Notes under the pieces: generated by a model | What the model was told of the DNA's origin: nothing | Database searches by the model: none | The model's input: only the letters and a program-made list of their open reading frames with translations | Source: Mucilaginibacter cryoferens | Lineage (GTDB): Bacteria; Bacteroidota; Bacteroidia; Sphingobacteriales; Sphingobacteriaceae | Length of the DNA stretch: 64,000 nt | Reading direction: 5' to 3' | Assembly (NCBI RefSeq): GCF_014205845.1 | Contig: NZ_JACHCR010000002.1 | Span: 80,980 to 144,979 of the forward strand | Position numbers and translations under genes: made by a program | Part shown: in pieces, positions 34,973 to 43,406 of the stretch | Layout: the number at the start of each line of letters is the position of its first letter | How positions within the stretch are numbered: position 1 is the stretch's first letter

Positions 34973-37258
34973 ATGATCAAAAAGATTTTTTTTATTAGCG
35001 CAATTACATTGCGGGTAGCGCTTACCTGCACCCTTAGCGCCCAAACACGCACACATACATCCAAACCCAATAACCTGATAGTGTGGGATAATAAACCCGC
35101 GAAAGAATGGATGACCGAGGCTTACCCTATGGGGAACGGCCGCTTTGGCGGGATGGTTTTTGGAGGACTTGTGCAAGAACATATCCAGTTTAACGAAATA
35201 AGCCTTTGGACAGGCGATGAAGAGGAGACGGGTTCCTACCAGGCTTTTGGCGATCTGTTTATTGATTTTAAAGGTAAGGATAGTACCCAGGCTGTGCCGG
35301 CAAATTATCGCCGCCAGGTTGATATAAGCAAAGCTGTGCAACAGATCAGCTATAACGATAATGGCGTTAATTACAAACGGGAATACTTTTGCAGCCTGCC
35401 GGATAAAGTAATGGTATTGCATTTTACTGCCGATAAAAGAGGAGCCTATTCGGCAATTATCAGCCTTAAGGATGCGCACGATTCAAAAATTACCGGTAGT
35501 GGTAATTCATTACAGTTTGAGGGCAAGCTGAATAATGGTTTGGCTTACAATGCAGCTATCACCATAAAAACAACAGGCGGTACCGCAACGGTTGAAAGTG
35601 ATGGCAAGGGCGGCTCGCAGTTAAATATTAACCAAGCCGATGGTTTTACCATATTACTTTCGGCTGCAACAGATTACAGCAACAAACGCGAACAGCGCTG
35701 GCGTGGTGAGGCTCCCGGTATTAAGGTGAAGCAAAGCCTGGATGCGGCATCAGCCAAAATATACCAGCAACTACTAAATACCCACGTAGCAGATTATTCG
35801 GCTCTTTTTGGCAGAGTTGCCATAAATTTGGGTACAACACCGCCGCCAATGGCCGCAGAGCCAACCTATAAACGCCTCATCAACTACAAAATAGCGGCCG
35901 ATCCGCAATTAGAAGCATTGCTGTATCAATATGGCAGGTATTTGCTTATCAATTCTTCACGTAAAGGAGGATTACCGGCCAACTTGCAAGGACTTTGGAA
36001 CAACAGTAACAATCCGCCATGGCGAAGTGATTATCACTCCAACATCAACATACAAATGAATTACTGGCTGGCCGAGCCAACCAACTTGTCTGAGTGCCAT
36101 ATTCCGTACCTGGATTATATAAACAGTATGCGCGAGGTGAAAAAGGTAAGCACCCAAAAAGAATATCCCGGCGTACGTGGCTGGACAGTGAAAACCGAGA
36201 ACGGTATTTACGGCGGCAGCAGCTTTTTGTGGAACACGCCCGGCAGCGCCTGGTATGCACAGGGCATTTGGGAACATTATGCTTTTACAAAAGATAAAGC
36301 CTACCTGCAAACTTTTGCTTATCCTATTTTAAAAGAGATTGTAGAGTTTTGGGACGATCATTTAAAGCACCGCCCCGATGGTACACTGGTGTCGCCATTG
36401 GGCTGGTCGCCAGAGCATGGGCCAACAGAGGATGGGGTAACTTATGATCAGGAAATTGTTTATGACCTGTTCACCAATTACATTGCGGCGGCTGATGTTT
36501 TAAACGCAGATAAAAGCTATCGCGATCATGTGGCCGATATGCGTGACCATTTGCTGAAACCCAAAATTGGCAAATGGGGCCAGCTGCAGGAGTGGGAAAC
36601 CGATAGGGACGATCCGAAAGATACACATCGCCACTCGTCGAATCTTTTTGGTTTGCATCCCGGCAAGCGTATCAGCACTATAAAAACACCAGAGTTGGCG
36701 CAAGCAGCAAAGGTGAGTTTATTGGCCCGTGGCGATGTATCAACAGGCTGGTCTATGGCCTGGAAAATGAACTTTTGGGCACGCTTACAGGATGGCGACC
36801 ATGCCTATAAAATTCTGAATAATTTTATCACCCTGGCCGGTGGCTCCGGTGTAAATTACAATGAAGGTGGCGGCGTATACGCTAATCTTTTCTGCGCGCA
36901 TCCGCCGTTTCAGATAGATGGTAATTTTGGCTATACTGCCGGGGTTACAGAAATGCTGCTACAAAGCCAAACCGACGAAATTCAGTTATTACCGGCTTTA
37001 CCAAAAGCCTGGCAAAAAGGTGATGTACAGGGCTTGCACGCCCGTGGTGATTTTGAGATAACAGATATGGAGTGGAAAGACGGTAAAATTACAAAGCTTG
37101 TTATTAAATCATTAGCAGGTGGCGCTTGTAGTTTAAGATCGCCCAATGCTTTGGCAGCTAATGCTGCTAATGTATCGGGTACAAAATTGAATAGCGACTT
37201 TAAATACCAGTTTGACACATTTGCAGGTAAAACTTATGTTTTTAACGGGGTTAACTAA
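34973..37258 (+). CDS. GH95 alpha-L-fucosidase (copy 1)
   Basis: A 761-residue secreted fucosidase with signal peptide ending LSAQ (about 24). The N-terminal beta-sandwich starts NLIVWDNKPAKEWMTEAYPM, and the (alpha/alpha)6 barrel holds GGLPANLQGLWNNSNNPPW then NINIQMNYW, whose Asn pair is catalytic in the family; QEWETDRDDPKDTHRHSSN carries the Glu region, and QIDGNFGYTAGVTEMLLQS the Asp/Asn end. GH95 inverts alpha-1,2-fucosyl (and rarely alpha-galactosyl) linkages. It is followed 4 bp later by the GH110-like gene, so the two are coupled. The enzyme should expose galactose for the downstream galactosidase, or the reverse. Confidence 0.94.
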   Translation: MIKKIFFISAITLRVALTCTLSAQTRTHTSKPNNLIVWDNKPAKEWMTEAYPMGNGRFGGMVFGGLVQEHIQFNEISLWTGDEEETGSYQAFGDLFIDFKGKDSTQAVPANYRRQVDISKAVQQISYNDNGVNYKREYFCSLPDKVMVLHFTADKRGAYSAIISLKDAHDSKITGSGNSLQFEGKLNNGLAYNAAITIKTTGGTATVESDGKGGSQLNINQADGFTILLSAATDYSNKREQRWRGEAPGIKVKQSLDAASAKIYQQLLNTHVADYSALFGRVAINLGTTPPPMAAEPTYKRLINYKIAADPQLEALLYQYGRYLLINSSRKGGLPANLQGLWNNSNNPPWRSDYHSNINIQMNYWLAEPTNLSECHIPYLDYINSMREVKKVSTQKEYPGVRGWTVKTENGIYGGSSFLWNTPGSAWYAQGIWEHYAFTKDKAYLQTFAYPILKEIVEFWDDHLKHRPDGTLVSPLGWSPEHGPTEDGVTYDQEIVYDLFTNYIAAADVLNADKSYRDHVADMRDHLLKPKIGKWGQLQEWETDRDDPKDTHRHSSNLFGLHPGKRISTIKTPELAQAAKVSLLARGDVSTGWSMAWKMNFWARLQDGDHAYKILNNFITLAGGSGVNYNEGGGVYANLFCAHPPFQIDGNFGYTAGVTEMLLQSQTDEIQLLPALPKAWQKGDVQGLHARGDFEITDMEWKDGKITKLVIKSLAGGACSLRSPNALAANAANVSGTKLNSDFKYQFDTFAGKTYVFNGVN

Positions 37259-37262
37259 AAGT

Positions 37263-39116
37263 ATGCGGCGTAACTACAGGTATTTAGTTTTTTTGTTGCT
37301 GGTAGCTGCTTTTCATATAACCTTACCTGCTTGCGCTGCTATACAATATACCGGTGTTAACGGGCGAATTATATCTCCCGGAAACACCGGCTATTATGTT
37401 GATGCCGCAAAAGGTGATGATGCCAATACAGGAACAAGTAGGTACAAAGCCTGGAAAACGCTAAAACAAGTAAACAGCAGGATTTTTTCGGCCGGCGACA
37501 GGATTACAATTATTGGCCCTGCGGAGTTTAAAGAATCCTTATTCCTGGTGGCTCGGGGCAATAGTGAAAAACATATTAAGCTCACTTTTTTAAAGGGGAC
37601 TTATGATTTTTATACTGAAACAAGCTTTAAAAGGCAGTTTTTTATATCGAACACCAATGATGATGCCTATACGCCAAAGGCAATAGCAATATATATAGAT
37701 AGTTCCCGGTATGTAGATATCGAAGCCGGGGGCGCGAAAATGGTGATGCGTGGTAAGATGATAGAAACCTGTATCGATCATAGCGAAAATATCATTATCC
37801 ATGGCGCTACCTATGATTATCATCGCCCAACGGTATCCGAATTACAGGTGCTTAAAACCGGGGATAATTTCGCGGAGCTAAAGATCCATCCCGATTCTAA
37901 ATACAGCATCAAAGATAGTATGCTTACGTGGGAAGGAGAGAGCTGGCGTTATAACTCCATTTCGTTATGGCAGGTGTTTAACCCGGCAACAGGTAACTTA
38001 CAACGTACCAACATCAATATGGATGGGCTTAAATATGCAGAAACCGGCAACAACCTGGTGAGGGTATATTTTAAAAGCAACCCCGGTTTTAAAACCGGCC
38101 TTATTTATCAAAACAGGGATATAACCCGAGATTGTACCGGAATATTTTTGTTGCGCAGTAAAAATTTACGGTTAAAAAATGTGCATATCAATTTTATGCA
38201 CGGTATGGGCGTGGTAAGCCAGTTTTGCCAAAACATTACTATTGATTCGGTTTTTGTACGGCCAGCCTTAAACTCTGGCCGTACCTCTGCCGCTTGGGCC
38301 GACGTTTTACATTTTTCGGGTTGCAGGGGCAAAATAGTTATTACAAATTCATATTTATCGGGGGCAAATGATGATGCCGTTAATATACACGGCACTTATT
38401 TACGTATTATAAATAAGCCACTGGCTAATCAGCTATTGGTTAGGTTTATGCATAACCAAACCTTCGGTTTCGAGGCTTTTGAGCAGGGAGATAGTATTGC
38501 ACTTATTCATGCTAAAAGCCTGTTACAATATGGTACTAATGTGGTATCCCGGGTTGAAAAGATAAATGACAAAGATGTTCTGCTAACCTTTAAAAAGCCC
38601 GTAACAGAAACTATGGAACTAAATGACGTTATAGAAAATGTTACCTGGACGCCCGAGGTGTATATTGCTCACGATACTATTGCCCGCATCCCTACACGGG
38701 GTGTTTTAGTTACTACCCGCCGCAAGGCAATTATCGAAAAGAATGTATTTGAGGGTACCAATAATAGTGCGATAAGCATAGCCGATGATGCCGCAAGCTG
38801 GTATGAGTCTGGTATGATTAGTAACCTGCTTATCAGGTACAATAAATTTAATTTATGCGGAGAGCCTGCTATCGTGATAGCTCCCGAAAACACCCAAAGC
38901 AGTACACAAAAGGTACATAACCATATTGTGATCACTCAAAACATTTTTAATCTATCATCGCCTGTAGCTATAGCTGCAAAAAGTTCTGCAGATATCAGCG
39001 TAGTAAATAACTATTTTAACTTACCCGGTGTAGCCGTAAAAGAAACCGACATAGTGAAATTTGAGGATTGTGCGGATATTCATTTATCCGGCAACAAAAT
39101 TTCGGTAAAAAAGTAA
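37263..39116 (+). CDS. GH110-like right-handed beta-helix alpha-1,3-galactosidase
   Basis: A 617-residue secreted protein. Translation is set at the ATG 37263 (MRRNYRYLVFLLLVAAFHIT, signal to about residue 28); the frame is open 17 codons further upstream but overlaps the GH95 end without a signal sequence. The body is a parallel beta-helix. The segment ADVLHFSGCRGKI (about 346-358) followed by GANDDAVNIHGTY with Asp370-Asp371 matches the GH110 active-site region, as does DCTGIFLLRSKNLRLKNV. GH110 enzymes cut alpha-1,3-linked galactose, including blood-group-B-type Gal-alpha-1,3-(Fuc-alpha-1,2)-Gal. Pairing with GH95 supports this. Assignment is from motif memory; other beta-helix families remain possible. 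Confidence 0.78.
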   Translation: MRRNYRYLVFLLLVAAFHITLPACAAIQYTGVNGRIISPGNTGYYVDAAKGDDANTGTSRYKAWKTLKQVNSRIFSAGDRITIIGPAEFKESLFLVARGNSEKHIKLTFLKGTYDFYTETSFKRQFFISNTNDDAYTPKAIAIYIDSSRYVDIEAGGAKMVMRGKMIETCIDHSENIIIHGATYDYHRPTVSELQVLKTGDNFAELKIHPDSKYSIKDSMLTWEGESWRYNSISLWQVFNPATGNLQRTNINMDGLKYAETGNNLVRVYFKSNPGFKTGLIYQNRDITRDCTGIFLLRSKNLRLKNVHINFMHGMGVVSQFCQNITIDSVFVRPALNSGRTSAAWADVLHFSGCRGKIVITNSYLSGANDDAVNIHGTYLRIINKPLANQLLVRFMHNQTFGFEAFEQGDSIALIHAKSLLQYGTNVVSRVEKINDKDVLLTFKKPVTETMELNDVIENVTWTPEVYIAHDTIARIPTRGVLVTTRRKAIIEKNVFEGTNNSAISIADDAASWYESGMISNLLIRYNKFNLCGEPAIVIAPENTQSSTQKVHNHIVITQNIFNLSSPVAIAAKSSADISVVNNYFNLPGVAVKETDIVKFEDCADIHLSGNKISVKK

Positions 39117-39122
39117 CTGGTG

Positions 39123-39200
39123 TTAAGTCAGTAGTCATTAGCTGGAAGTCATAAGTTGGATTTTTTTTCTTTTCTATATTTGGAACTAAAGACTTGGAGC
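39123..39200. repeat. GACTT-rich repeat, copy 2
   Basis: AAGTCAGTAGTCATTAGCTGGAAGTC and ACTAAAGACTTGG flank a T-rich loop, a degenerate palindrome of the kind at 26274-26340. Confidence 0.4.
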
Positions 39201-39256
39201 CTATTTAAAAACAAATAAACAGATCGTCATTGCTTCGTTGTACTTTCTTATAATGA

Positions 39257-39566
39257 CAGGCTTTTAAAGTATTGATTATCAATATGTAATTTTAAAACAC
39301 AGCACCATCGCCGCCGTCATTGAGGCACGAAGCAATCCCCGACTTACAGAGTAGTTGTTCAAATCCGCCCTGTAAGTAGGGGATTGCTTCGTCGTACCTC
39401 CTCGCAATGACATGGTTGTAAAGTGTTGATTTTCAGCATCTATCTTTTAAATACAAACCCCTCGCCACCGTCATTGAGGTACGAAGCAATCCCCGATTTA
39501 CAGAGTAGCTGTGCAAATCCGCCCTGTAAGTAGGGGATTGCTTCGTCGTACCTCCTCGCAAGGACG
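39257..39566. repeat. two tandem ~154-bp units with long inverted repeats
   Basis: Each unit contains a ~98-bp imperfect palindrome: GTCATTGAGGnACGAAGCAA (39316 and 39470), a TCCCCGAnTTACAG arm, a short loop, then CTGTAAGTAGGGGATTGCTT and CGTCGTACCTCCTCGCAA. The 55-bp spacers are also alike, giving a 154-bp period. A degenerate piece (GTCATTGCTTCGTTGTAC near 39227-39245) precedes them. It splits the PUL into two blocks. Confidence 0.8.
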
Positions 39567-40119
39567 GTTTTTTTTTAAGATGTCATTACTGTTTTTTCTG
39601 GGTTACCCCCGGTTGTCACTCAATGACGGCTGTATAAGGGCTTAATGGAGTGTGTAAAATGTCCTCGAAAACGTTTAAACAGGCTTTTAGTCCAATTAAC
39701 TTTCTATAAACCATTGACGAAAACAGGATACAGACGTTTTTTGGTCTTAGCTGATGTGAAGTGTTTTCTCCATTTCTACATAACAAAATTGATACAAAGC
39801 ATATTGCCGATGTAATAAGTATATCAATGATTTAGCGATAGTATTGGTCATAAATGAGTTATCATAGCATAGTTCATATTTGTTTTATTTTACCATGATA
39901 TATATCAGTGTATTGTCCATCTTTTTAAAAGGTTTATCCATTTTTTAAAAAGTAATAAGCAGATACATTTACGCTAACCAATACAAAACACATCAATTGA
40001 ATGCCGCATTTTTTTAATACATGTGCACAGCCATGCTTTGGAGTTACAGGTAACTTTTTAGTTTATAAAAACATCAATACATATAAACTTAAAAACTAAC
40101 ATTCTAAAGCTGATAACCG
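39567..40119 (+). other. non-coding stretch upstream of the esterase gene
   Basis: About 550 bp, A+T-rich toward the end, with no gene recognised. It must contain the promoter for the second enzyme block. ACCCCCGGTTGTCACTCAAT near 39605 looks like another repeat fragment. No clear -7 box was identified. Confidence 0.4.
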
Positions 40120-42057
40120 ATGCTGAAAACTAAGTACTTAATCATTTTATTGCTTTCAACGGTTGCCTTTTTTAGCGCAAAGGCACAGGATAAAACCATC
40201 CTTTGGAAAGGCTTCGAAAAAGTGCAACTTAAATTGGAGGGGCATGATGCCTATTATGTAAAACCTGCTCACCCATTGCCAGGCAATCCCTGGGTTTGGC
40301 GTACATCTTTTCCAGACTGGCATACCGATATAGACAGCATTTTGCTGGCAAAAGGTTTTTATGTGGCGTTTATTAATGTAGATAACCAATATGGTGCACC
40401 CAGCGCCATGAATTTTTACGATGTATTTTACACTTACCTTACCACGCAACTGGCCTTTGCGCCAAAAGTGGCATTGGAGGCGGTAAGCAGAGGAGGTTTA
40501 TATGCTTATGCCTGGGCCAAGCGCAACCCCGATAAGATTACCTGTATTTATGCCGAAACTCCGGTTTGCGATATTAAAAGCTGGCCGGGTGGTAAGCTGA
40601 AAAGCCCGGGCGATGCCACTTCATGGGCCGAGTTGAAAAAGGTTTACAACTTTACAGAAGAGCAGGCCGTTGCTTTTAATGATAACCCTATTGATAATTT
40701 AGAAGGCCTTGCATCTTTTAGGGTGCCAATTTTGCACACTATTGGCCTGGAGGATAAACTGGCCCCGCCTGCCGAGAATAGCGACGTTTTAGCAAAGCGT
40801 TACATCGCCTTGGGTGGCCCTATCAGCATCCATCCGGTAACACAGGGCCCGATGGAATTGCAGGGGCATCATTTTACGGTTGATCGCCCGGCTTACTATG
40901 CCCAGTTTATCTACAACAACTCGTACCCCGTACAAAAAGTACTGCCCTATACAGATTACGTTAAAACCGCGGGCGGATTAAATAACTTTTATTACGCGGT
41001 AACGGTAAAAAAGAAAGCTACTGTTTCTTTTTTAGGCGGCTCTATCACCTTTAATCCGGGCTGGCGCGATAAAGTATGTAAGTATCTTAAAGAAACCTAT
41101 CCCGAAACCGATTTTCATTTTATCGCCGCGGGTATTCCATCTTTAGGTAGTTTGCCACACGCTTTCAGGCTGCAGAGGGATATTCTGGATTCTGGTAAAA
41201 CAGATCTGTTATTTGTTGAAGCGGCTGTGAACGATAGGGGCACAGATAGCACCACCCAGGTGCGCGCTTTGGAGGGTATAGTAAGGCACGCTAAACTGAG
41301 CAACCCGATGATGGATGTAATTATGATGGCGTTTGTTGATCCTCAAAAAATGGAGAACTACGCCAAAGGCAAGGTATCGCCGGAGTTATTGAACCATCAG
41401 CTGGTAGCTACTCATTACAATCTGCCCTACGTAAACCTGGCGTTGGAGGTAAATGATAAGATAGCAAATAAGGAGCTTACCTGGGCCGACGATTTTAAAG
41501 ATATTCACCCATGGTATCACGGGCAGGAGATATATTTTGAAACCATAAAAGCACTTTTACAGGCTAATATTGCTGCCAATTATAAACAGCCCTTTAAAGC
41601 TGTTTTACCAAAGCCAATTGATAAGGCAAACTATAATAATGGCAGCTATTACAACATCACCAATGCCAAGCTGGACAAAGGCTGGGCCATCGACCCGAAA
41701 TGGAACCCTAAGGATGGACTATCTACCCGCCCCGGTTTTGTTGATGTGCCCATGCTAAATGCTACCGAGCCAGGCAGCCAATTTACGCTGCCGTTTAAAG
41801 GTACTGCCGTGGGCATTGCCGTAGTTGCTGGACCCGATGCGGGTATTATATCCTACGCTATTGATAACGGAGCTTACAAAGAGCTGGATCTGCTAACCGA
41901 GTTTTACAGCTGGATTCATCTAGGCGTTTACCATTTACTGGGCGATAACCTGAGCAACGGTAATCACATTTTAAAAGTTAAAATAAGCGATAAAAAGAAC
42001 ACTGCAAGCAAAGGTAACGCCTGCCGCATAGTTAACTTTTTTGTGAACAACAAGTAA
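40120..42057 (+). CDS. two-domain carbohydrate esterase (alpha/beta-hydrolase + SGNH)
   Basis: A 645-residue secreted protein with signal peptide ending AKAQ (about 23). The N-terminal alpha/beta-hydrolase-like domain (about 25-275) has a candidate nucleophile S123 in AVSRGG, an acid in IGLEDK and a His in LQGHHF. A SGNH/GDSL domain (about 300-485) follows, with S308 in LGGSIT, Gly in AAGIPSLGS, Asn in AVNDRG and D461/H463 in DIHPW. A beta-rich C-terminal module (about 505-640) completes it. Two hydrolase centres on one chain suggest removal of two kinds of acyl substituent, such as O-acetyl groups, before fucosidases act. It heads an enzyme block with GH29, 28 bp downstream. Substrate is inferred. 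Confidence 0.82.
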   Translation: MLKTKYLIILLLSTVAFFSAKAQDKTILWKGFEKVQLKLEGHDAYYVKPAHPLPGNPWVWRTSFPDWHTDIDSILLAKGFYVAFINVDNQYGAPSAMNFYDVFYTYLTTQLAFAPKVALEAVSRGGLYAYAWAKRNPDKITCIYAETPVCDIKSWPGGKLKSPGDATSWAELKKVYNFTEEQAVAFNDNPIDNLEGLASFRVPILHTIGLEDKLAPPAENSDVLAKRYIALGGPISIHPVTQGPMELQGHHFTVDRPAYYAQFIYNNSYPVQKVLPYTDYVKTAGGLNNFYYAVTVKKKATVSFLGGSITFNPGWRDKVCKYLKETYPETDFHFIAAGIPSLGSLPHAFRLQRDILDSGKTDLLFVEAAVNDRGTDSTTQVRALEGIVRHAKLSNPMMDVIMMAFVDPQKMENYAKGKVSPELLNHQLVATHYNLPYVNLALEVNDKIANKELTWADDFKDIHPWYHGQEIYFETIKALLQANIAANYKQPFKAVLPKPIDKANYNNGSYYNITNAKLDKGWAIDPKWNPKDGLSTRPGFVDVPMLNATEPGSQFTLPFKGTAVGIAVVAGPDAGIISYAIDNGAYKELDLLTEFYSWIHLGVYHLLGDNLSNGNHILKVKISDKKNTASKGNACRIVNFFVNNK

Positions 42058-42085
42058 AAAGCACCTAACTAATTTAAACTATACA

Positions 42086-43399
42086 ATGAAAACAAAAACA
42101 GGACTTTTAATAGCTCTTGTATTAAGTACATGCGTTGCTATGGCACAGCAGGCAACAACGGCCGTGCCGGTTAAAACCCCTAAAGCAGTTATGGATCAGT
42201 TTATGGATAAGCGCTTTGGCATGTTTATCCATTTCGGTCCGGTTACGCAACGTGGTACCGAAATTGGCTGGAGCCGGAACGACCAGGTACCCGAAGAGGA
42301 ATATGATAACCTGTATCACGAATTTAATCCCACCTTATTTAATGCTGATGAATGGGTAAAAGCAGCTAAAGATGCCGGCATGAAATATCTTACCATTACA
42401 GCTAAGCACCACGATGGTTTCCTGCTATGGCCAAGCGCGTTTTCTGATTATAATGTATCTAAATCTCCATTTAAAAGAGATATAGTTGGCGAGCTTGCCA
42501 AAGCTTGCAAAAAAGAAGGTATCACCTTTTGCATCTATTGCACCGTGCTGGATTGGCACGATAAAGATTATCCTATTGATAACCCGCATCACCCCGAAAT
42601 AAACGCCCGCAAAGGCGATATGGCCGCTTTTAAAACCCGTATGAAAAACGAACTAAAGGAAGTGATAACCAAATATCATCCCTTTATGCTTTGGTTTGAT
42701 GGTTATTGGGAAACCCCGTGGACAACTGCCGATGGGCAGGAAATTTACAACTACATTAAAAGTGTTGATGTAAATGTAATTACCAATAACCGCCTGGGTA
42801 AAGTAACAGATAAATTAAGCGGCGATGCCGTGGGCGATTTTTTAACCCCTGAACAAACTATAGGTAAACTGAATATGGCTGAACCCTGGGAAAGCTGTAT
42901 CACCATTTGCAATCAATGGGCCTGGAAACCAAACGACCAGATGAAATCACTAAAGCAATGCATCCAAACTTTGGTTACAACGGCATCGGGCAACGGTAAT
43001 TTGTTGTTTAACGTTGGTCCGGCTATGGATGGCCATATAGAAGCCCGGCAGGTGGCCCGCTTAAAAGAAATGGGGAGTTGGTTAAAGCAAAACGGCGAAG
43101 CTATTTATGGTACTAAAGGCGGTCCGTATTTACCAACTGCAGAGTATGGTGCTACACGCAAAGGCAATAAGGTATACATTAATGTTTTTGAGCGGAAAGA
43201 CAGTACCTTGAACATCCCGTTGATTCCCAATGCCCAGGTTCTGAAATCGTATTTCCTTAACGGGAACACGGTGGCTATAAAATCTGATAGCAAAGGCTAT
43301 AAGATAGAGCTGCCTGCTACTTTACCCGATGAAAATTGCTCTGTAATAGTACTAGAACTGGATGTTGACGCTACGGAGATCCCCGTAATAAAATCATAA
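42086..43399 (+). CDS. GH29 alpha-L-fucosidase
   Basis: A 437-residue secreted retaining fucosidase with signal peptide ending AMAQQ (about 21). The TIM barrel has FGMFIHFGPVTQRG near residue 45, the HHDGF motif (TAKHHDGFLLW, about 108-118) and the nucleophile D205 in LWFDGYWE. The C-terminal beta-sandwich is short (about 355-430). The lack of an extra CBM suggests action on short oligosaccharides. GH29 covers alpha-1,2/1,3/1,4/1,6-fucosyl linkages; subfamily cannot be fixed by eye, though WFDGYWE with a compact C-terminus resembles the narrow-specificity (B-like) group. It lies 7 bp before a GH95 gene. Confidence 0.94.
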   Translation: MKTKTGLLIALVLSTCVAMAQQATTAVPVKTPKAVMDQFMDKRFGMFIHFGPVTQRGTEIGWSRNDQVPEEEYDNLYHEFNPTLFNADEWVKAAKDAGMKYLTITAKHHDGFLLWPSAFSDYNVSKSPFKRDIVGELAKACKKEGITFCIYCTVLDWHDKDYPIDNPHHPEINARKGDMAAFKTRMKNELKEVITKYHPFMLWFDGYWETPWTTADGQEIYNYIKSVDVNVITNNRLGKVTDKLSGDAVGDFLTPEQTIGKLNMAEPWESCITICNQWAWKPNDQMKSLKQCIQTLVTTASGNGNLLFNVGPAMDGHIEARQVARLKEMGSWLKQNGEAIYGTKGGPYLPTAEYGATRKGNKVYINVFERKDSTLNIPLIPNAQVLKSYFLNGNTVAIKSDSKGYKIELPATLPDENCSVIVLELDVDATEIPVIKS

Positions 43400-43406
43400 T
43401 ATAAGC

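Noticed and set aside
39257..39566. CRISPR array
   Set aside because: Only two long palindromic units with similar, not unique, spacers; no cas genes.
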